From assembly GCA_029570245.1 (NCBI GenBank), contig JAKQSH010000115.1:1-10142 (forward strand): a stretch of 10,142 bases of DNA. The letters are read 5' to 3'. Each line of letters opens with the position of its first letter. The stretch's first letter is position 1. A model generated the notes under the pieces. That model was not told the origin of the DNA. It saw only the letters and a program-made list of their open reading frames with translations, and searched no databases. The stretch is from Deltaproteobacteria bacterium (lineage in GTDB: Bacteria; Myxococcota_A; SURF-8). The position numbers and the translations under genes were made by a program. Of this stretch, positions 6,722-10,142 are shown piece after piece.

Positions 6722-7545
6722 AGAAGACCTATTTCGTTGAGAAAAAACGACACAGCCGCCTCTGGCTGATTGCAGGAATTTCAACTCTTCTGCTGCTGGC
6801 CGCCGGATATGGAGCATATCGCATCCACAGCGGCGGTTCCGCCGGAGAATTGCTTTCCATCGCTTCCAACGTCGCCAACGCCCAGGTGCAGCAGCCCGAC
6901 GCCGCCCCGGCGCAAGCCGAAGCACCCGCCGCCGCTCCGGCTGCGACACCTGCAGCAGCGCCGACCGCTACGCCCGGCGTAGGTCCAACAGCGGCTTCAT
7001 TGCCTTCTGCTCCGGCAACCCCCACCGCCACAGAGGCGGACGATCTGCAGAAAATAAAAAATCAGAAAGCCCTGCAGATGGACGAAAGCCGCATAAAAGC
7101 CATGCAGGAAGAAATTAACTTCAAAGAGATAAAACTTGGGGAAATCCGCACATCTATAGCCGGTGACCTGGAGGAGCTGAAAAAACTTCAGGTGTTAATT
7201 GACGAAAAAATTAAAGAAGAGCGAAAACTTGCCGAACAGAAGAGTGACGTGCAGATGGCCCGGCTCATCAAGATCGTAGGATCAATGCGACCGGAAAATG
7301 CTGCAGCACTGCTCTCTGAAAGTGATATTGATATTGCTGTAACGGTATTATCATCGCTAACTGGCGCGAAATCGAGTAAGATACTCGGTGGAATGGCGCC
7401 GGATAAAGCCGCGAAAATCTCCAAACGAATGGTAACTGAGCGGCTGACTCCCCGTATGAAGGAACTGACGGAAGGTTGGCAGGGATTGCTTGGTGAAAGC
7501 AATAAAAATGGCGCAAAACCTTCTGGCGCCGGCGGCACTCCTTAG
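6718..7545 (+). CDS. MotE-like membrane-anchored coiled-coil protein (MgtE N-domain-like)
   Basis: The 275-residue protein begins with a basic N-terminus (KKTYFVEKKRHSR) and a membrane segment at about 15-34, predicting an N-in anchor with the rest in the periplasm. Residues about 57-105 are an alanine/proline-rich linker, and about 108-178 a charged coiled coil. Residues about 180-245 resemble the MgtE intracellular N-domain repeat, with IVGSMRPENAAALL and LGGMAPDKAAKIS as the two repeated helix-turn units. This order is that of the MotE family found in flagellar operons of many non-enteric bacteria. In rhizobia MotE is a periplasmic chaperone for a motility protein; the role in other lineages is less clear. 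It sits where fliJ normally lies and overlaps fliI by 4 nt (ATGA), implying coupled translation. It is not FliJ: FliJ is a soluble coiled coil of about 150 residues. The role here is inferred from context. Confidence 0.82.
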   Translation: MKKTYFVEKKRHSRLWLIAGISTLLLLAAGYGAYRIHSGGSAGELLSIASNVANAQVQQPDAAPAQAEAPAAAPAATPAAAPTATPGVGPTAASLPSAPATPTATEADDLQKIKNQKALQMDESRIKAMQEEINFKEIKLGEIRTSIAGDLEELKKLQVLIDEKIKEERKLAEQKSDVQMARLIKIVGSMRPENAAALLSESDIDIAVTVLSSLTGAKSSKILGGMAPDKAAKISKRMVTERLTPRMKELTEGWQGLLGESNKNGAKPSGAGGTP

Positions 7546-9208
7546 GACGGGAGAAGCACATGACCGGCACTTCGGCCACCAGAAAACGAAACTCGGAAAG
7601 GATTCCATCAATTTCCTGAATATTTTAGGCGGGGCGCTTGTCTCAGGCGACAGGCAGTCAGCGAACCGCTCCGCCTCAAAGTCAAACGATGGCAGCGCCG
7701 AAAGCCTCATTCCCGATCTCCTCGGAATCATTCTTAAAAAAAGCACACCCGACAACGCCGCAGTTCTGGCGACGGCTCAGGCCACCGGCAATCCGACGCT
7801 GGTTCTGCCGACGGCGCTTGAACTGGGTGGAGAACTCAGCGGAAGGCTGATCGAAGCCAGCGCCGATCTGACCGGGCGCCTGGCAGTGAGCAAAGCTCTG
7901 CAGGCCGTAAAAGACGGCAACCGGGAATCACTGCTTACGGCGAAAAATATCGGACAGGAAGCTGGAACAGGCAGAATAAAGCTGAGCGGGCTTTACAGCG
8001 AAGAAAATCTTCAGTCGGCGCGCGAACTTGTAAGCCGTCTGCAGAAATTGCCTGAAGCCGCAAAGGCCATCCGCAAAGAAGGCGCACAGGCCGACGGCGA
8101 CCCATCCGCCCGCCTGACGCTGGACCCGTCGAAGATCAGAACAGGCTCCGCCGACGCATCGGCAAAAGGCAGCGAATTCAGATCGTTCATTTTTGATACG
8201 GCTTCCAGTATGGAGCTCAAGGCTTTTGAACGCCTCAACGCTGTCAGAAACCAGAATACAGTTTCGGCTGCGGCACACATCGAATCCGGCAGACTGGCAC
8301 AGGCGGCAGCGCTGCTGCACAGCGAAGGCTTCAGTCTGTTGCGCGGAAAATCATTCAACCTGAACAGCTCCGAAAACACAATCGTTTCTGAGAATTCCTC
8401 TCAGCCGCACAAAGCGGAAAGCCACGAAAACACCGCTCAGGTTCACAAGAGCGAGAAATATTCTCAATCCGGCGACACTCTCCGCCATGGAGTTTCGGAG
8501 CAGAACATGCGCTCGGTGGAAGGCGACACGAAAGCTCACCCGCAACTGGAAGAAGCGGCCCTCAAAGGCGAATTCACCCGCATGGCGAAGTCCGCAGAAG
8601 CGCTCGGCCTTAAAGACATGGCCGGAGTTCTGCGCAATGAAGCCCGCAGCATGAGCGGCACAGGAAGCGGCATGACTGACGGCATGCCGACGCTGAATGT
8701 AAAACTGGACAGCGTGCAGAACAATATCGGTCTGGGTGAAAGGCTTTCGGACAGCCGCGTTTCGGCGGCCCTTATGGAGCGCATGGTCGAAAGCGCCGAG
8801 TGGATCAGACAGAACGCGAAGCCCACCGTCCGTCTGCAACTGGCCCCGCAGTTTTTGGGCGGCATGGAAATCAGCCTTGAAGCCGGCGAAGATTCGGCGC
8901 ACCTGCACATCGTGGCCGAACGCGGTCAGGTGGCGCGCGCCCTGGAAAGCAGCGCGGGTCAACTGGCGCTCAAGCTGTCTGAAGCCGGACTGCCGGTGAA
9001 GGAAATAGTGGTCGAGCACGAAAGTTTCAATTTCGCCGGACAGAACCCGGATCACAACTCCAACAGCCACAGACATTTCAACGAGACGGAAGAAGGTGGA
9101 CGCACGGTTTTCAAAGCCGACAGACGCGTTGCGCAAGGCATTGAACTAACTGGTTTAAAAAGCGGGAAGGTGTCATACCACGACGGCGACATCGACCTGA
9201 TGGCGTGA
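7508..9208 (+). CDS. fliK: Flagellar hook-length control protein FliK
   Basis: FliK measures hook length and triggers the switch from hook to filament export. The frame is open from a TTG at 7490 to a TGA. I choose the ATG at 7508, giving 566 residues and a 38 nt overlap with the previous gene; GTG at 7493 or TTG at 7490 are possible. No in-frame start codon was seen for at least 100 nt past that gene's stop. The first 430 residues are variable, hydrophilic and rich in Ser, Ala and Glu, with a His/Lys/Ser/Glu-rich stretch around 8400-8465 nt. The C-terminal hook-switch domain (about residues 435-510) shows TVRLQLAPQFLGGMEISLEA, with LxPxxLGxMEISL typical of FliK, then HLHIVAERGQVARALE and LPVKEIVVEH. 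It is longer than the enteric protein (about 400). The 5' end is uncertain because a better ribosome binding site lies in another frame. Confidence 0.9.
   Translation: MAQNLLAPAALLRTGEAHDRHFGHQKTKLGKDSINFLNILGGALVSGDRQSANRSASKSNDGSAESLIPDLLGIILKKSTPDNAAVLATAQATGNPTLVLPTALELGGELSGRLIEASADLTGRLAVSKALQAVKDGNRESLLTAKNIGQEAGTGRIKLSGLYSEENLQSARELVSRLQKLPEAAKAIRKEGAQADGDPSARLTLDPSKIRTGSADASAKGSEFRSFIFDTASSMELKAFERLNAVRNQNTVSAAAHIESGRLAQAAALLHSEGFSLLRGKSFNLNSSENTIVSENSSQPHKAESHENTAQVHKSEKYSQSGDTLRHGVSEQNMRSVEGDTKAHPQLEEAALKGEFTRMAKSAEALGLKDMAGVLRNEARSMSGTGSGMTDGMPTLNVKLDSVQNNIGLGERLSDSRVSAALMERMVESAEWIRQNAKPTVRLQLAPQFLGGMEISLEAGEDSAHLHIVAERGQVARALESSAGQLALKLSEAGLPVKEIVVEHESFNFAGQNPDHNSNSHRHFNETEEGGRTVFKADRRVAQGIELTGLKSGKVSYHDGDIDLMA
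7549..7562 (+). promoter_or_regulatory. Good ribosome binding site plus ATG, out of frame with fliK
   Basis: GGGAG (7549-7553) lies 6 nt before an ATG at 7560, immediately after the stop of the MotE-like gene. This is exactly where the fliK start would be expected. That frame, however, stops at 7617-7619 after 19 codons (MTGTSATRKRNSERIPSIS). Either it is a chance site, a short leader ORF, or a sign of a frameshift near the start of fliK. Confidence 0.4.
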
Positions 9209-9222
9209 ACATAAGAAAGGGA

Positions 9223-9237
9223 AAGGAGGAAAAAAAA
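9223..9237 (+). promoter_or_regulatory. Ribosome binding site of flgD followed by an A8 tract
   Basis: AAGGAGG (9223-9229) is followed by eight A residues (9230-9237) and then the flgD ATG at 9240, with about 10 nt spacing. It lies in the 31 nt gap after fliK, the longest gap in the window. I see no promoter or hairpin terminator in this gap. Confidence 0.7.
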
Positions 9238-9239
9238 GA

Positions 9240-9917
9240 ATGTCTGTTGACAGTATCAATAGCAGTTCATCCTCCACAGGGTATTCAAGCGGTGAGGCCA
9301 CAGCTTCGCAGGAACTGGGCAAGGAAGACTTCCTCAAGCTGCTGGTCACTCAGCTCAATTACCAGGACCCTCTGAACCCGATGGATAATGAGGCTTTCAT
9401 TGCACAGCTGGCGCAGTTCTCCAGCCTGGAGCAGCTGATGAGTCTCAACAGCGGCATGAATTCGCTGGCAATGGCGCAGGTGTCCATGGCCGGGACCGAA
9501 GCCGTCAGTTTCATCGGCAAGGAAGTAAAGGTGCTCGGCAATGAGATTGAGTACGACGGAACGAATCCAGTGGAACTGAACTACGAACTGGGCGGCGACG
9601 CAGAAGAAGTGACCATCCGCATTTACGACGAAAACGACAATTTCGTAAAGGAAGTAACCCTGGGAGCACAGGACGAAGGAATGCAGTCCTACACCTGGGA
9701 CGGTCTTAAGGACGACCTCGGCACGGCTGAGGCGGGCAAATATCATTATGAAGTTACCGCCAAAGACGCCGAAGGCGCCAATGTGGAAACCTTTACCTAT
9801 CTGGTGGGGATCGTCGATTCAATCAGCTACGAGAACGGATATCCCGAACTGGTCATCGGCGATAAACACGTAACACTGGCGGATGTGGTTGAAGTTCTGG
9901 GAGGAGGAAACGCGTAA
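9240..9917 (+). CDS. flgD: Flagellar hook assembly (hook-cap) protein FlgD
   Basis: FlgD caps the growing hook and directs FlgE polymerisation. The 225 residues are normal. A Ser-rich N-terminus (about 1-22) precedes the highly conserved export and cap segment, FLKLLVTQLNYQDPLNPMDN (31-50) then AFIAQLAQFSSLEQL (52-66). The region about 90-190 holds the FlgD Tudor- and Ig-like domains, recognisable from FIGKEVKVLG (91-100), VTIRIYDENDNFVKEV (124-139), YTWDGLKDDL (151-160) and AGKYHYEVTAKDAEG (165-179). The final 30 residues return to the Tudor-like strand set. The start is fixed by AAGGAGG at 9223-9229. The stop codon overlaps the next ATG (TAATG), so the following gene is probably translated by coupling. 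Confidence 0.97.
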   Translation: MSVDSINSSSSSTGYSSGEATASQELGKEDFLKLLVTQLNYQDPLNPMDNEAFIAQLAQFSSLEQLMSLNSGMNSLAMAQVSMAGTEAVSFIGKEVKVLGNEIEYDGTNPVELNYELGGDAEEVTIRIYDENDNFVKEVTLGAQDEGMQSYTWDGLKDDLGTAEAGKYHYEVTAKDAEGANVETFTYLVGIVDSISYENGYPELVIGDKHVTLADVVEVLGGGNA

Positions 9918-10142
9918 TGAGCAACATGATCGTCAATAATGCGCTTAACCGCGTGACGACCGTGCAGGATGCTCAGAACGGACAGGGGACTCGTTCGGAG
10001 AAGGCCGACGCGTCACTGTTCAGGGAAATGCTTGAGCAGGCCGAAAAAGCCGACCTGCATTTTTCGACACACGCCGTTGAGCGCATGGAGCGCCGCAACA
10101 TCGCCCTTACAAACGAGGAGCTCGATCTGCTGGCGGGCGGCG
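9917..10142 (+). CDS. Small flagellar operon protein (TIGR02530-like), 5' part only
   Basis: Seventy-five residues are visible before the window ends. The ATG overlaps the flgD stop by 1 nt and follows GGGAGGAGG (9899-9907) with 9 nt spacing. After a variable Asn/Gln-rich start (1-44), LHFSTHAVERMERRNIALT (47-65) followed by NEELDLL is the hallmark of a small conserved protein (pattern FSxHAxxRxxxRNIxLT) found between flgD and flgE in many Firmicutes, Spirochaetes and deltaproteobacteria. Its biochemical function is not known to me. Complete members are about 120-140 residues, so the missing part probably holds the remaining 50 or so, with the hook gene flgE expected next. The family assignment is from memory of the motif and from position after flgD. 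Confidence 0.8.
   Translation, partial: MSNMIVNNALNRVTTVQDAQNGQGTRSEKADASLFREMLEQAEKADLHFSTHAVERMERRNIALTNEELDLLAGG

Noticed and set aside
6880..7035. Alanine/proline-rich GC-rich segment, possible DNA repeat
   Set aside because: The codons vary and no unit is repeated exactly at the DNA level; it is a low-complexity protein linker.
8294..8312. TGGCAC followed by GC-rich bases, like a sigma-54 -24 element
   Set aside because: The -12 GC is not at the required 10 nt spacing from the GG, and the site lies within the fliK coding sequence. A similar TGGCAC at about 6659 fails in the same way.
8351..9136. Minus-strand open frame of about 261 codons opposite fliK
   Set aside because: The plus strand carries the FliK switch domain with clear motifs; the antisense product has no recognisable domain.

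Overview
This window is one continuous, plus-strand block of flagellar genes from a Gram-negative-type bacterium of moderately high GC. It starts inside the 3' end of an NtrC-family (sigma-54-dependent) activator. It then runs through a small unidentified ORF, flgB, flgC, fliE, fliF, fliG, fliH, fliI, a MotE-like membrane coiled-coil gene, fliK and flgD. It ends inside a small conserved flagellar-operon gene of the kind that usually precedes the hook gene. Nothing is coded convincingly on the minus strand, and there is no intergenic space longer than about 31 bases. No tRNA, rRNA, insertion sequence, CRISPR array or terminator is visible.

The layout follows assembly order. FlgB and FlgC are proximal rod proteins and FliE joins the rod to the MS ring. 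FliF forms the MS ring and FliG is the rotor part of the C-ring. FliH and FliI are the export ATPase and its regulator. FliK is the hook-length/substrate-switch protein and FlgD is the hook cap. Genes overlap or nearly touch (fliG/fliH 8 nt, fliI/motE-like 4 nt, motE-like/fliK about 38 nt, flgD/last gene 1 nt), which points to one transcript with translational coupling. The activator gene ends only 3 nt before the next ORF, so it probably belongs to the same transcript.

The organism cannot be fixed from the sequence alone. A FlrC/FlgR-like sigma-54 activator beside the rod/basal-body genes, a MotE-like gene in the fliJ/fliK area and the small gene after flgD together suggest a deltaproteobacterial (for example Desulfovibrio-like) or other non-enteric Gram-negative lineage. 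This is a weak inference.

I do not see a new biological system here. The points worth a second look are: the small ORF between the activator and flgB, whose end resembles the chemoreceptor signalling-tip motif; the absence of fliJ from its usual place after fliI; the unclear 5' end of fliK, where a good ribosome binding site and ATG lie in the wrong frame; an AT-richer patch in the MotE-like gene; and the lack of tryptophan in FliH.
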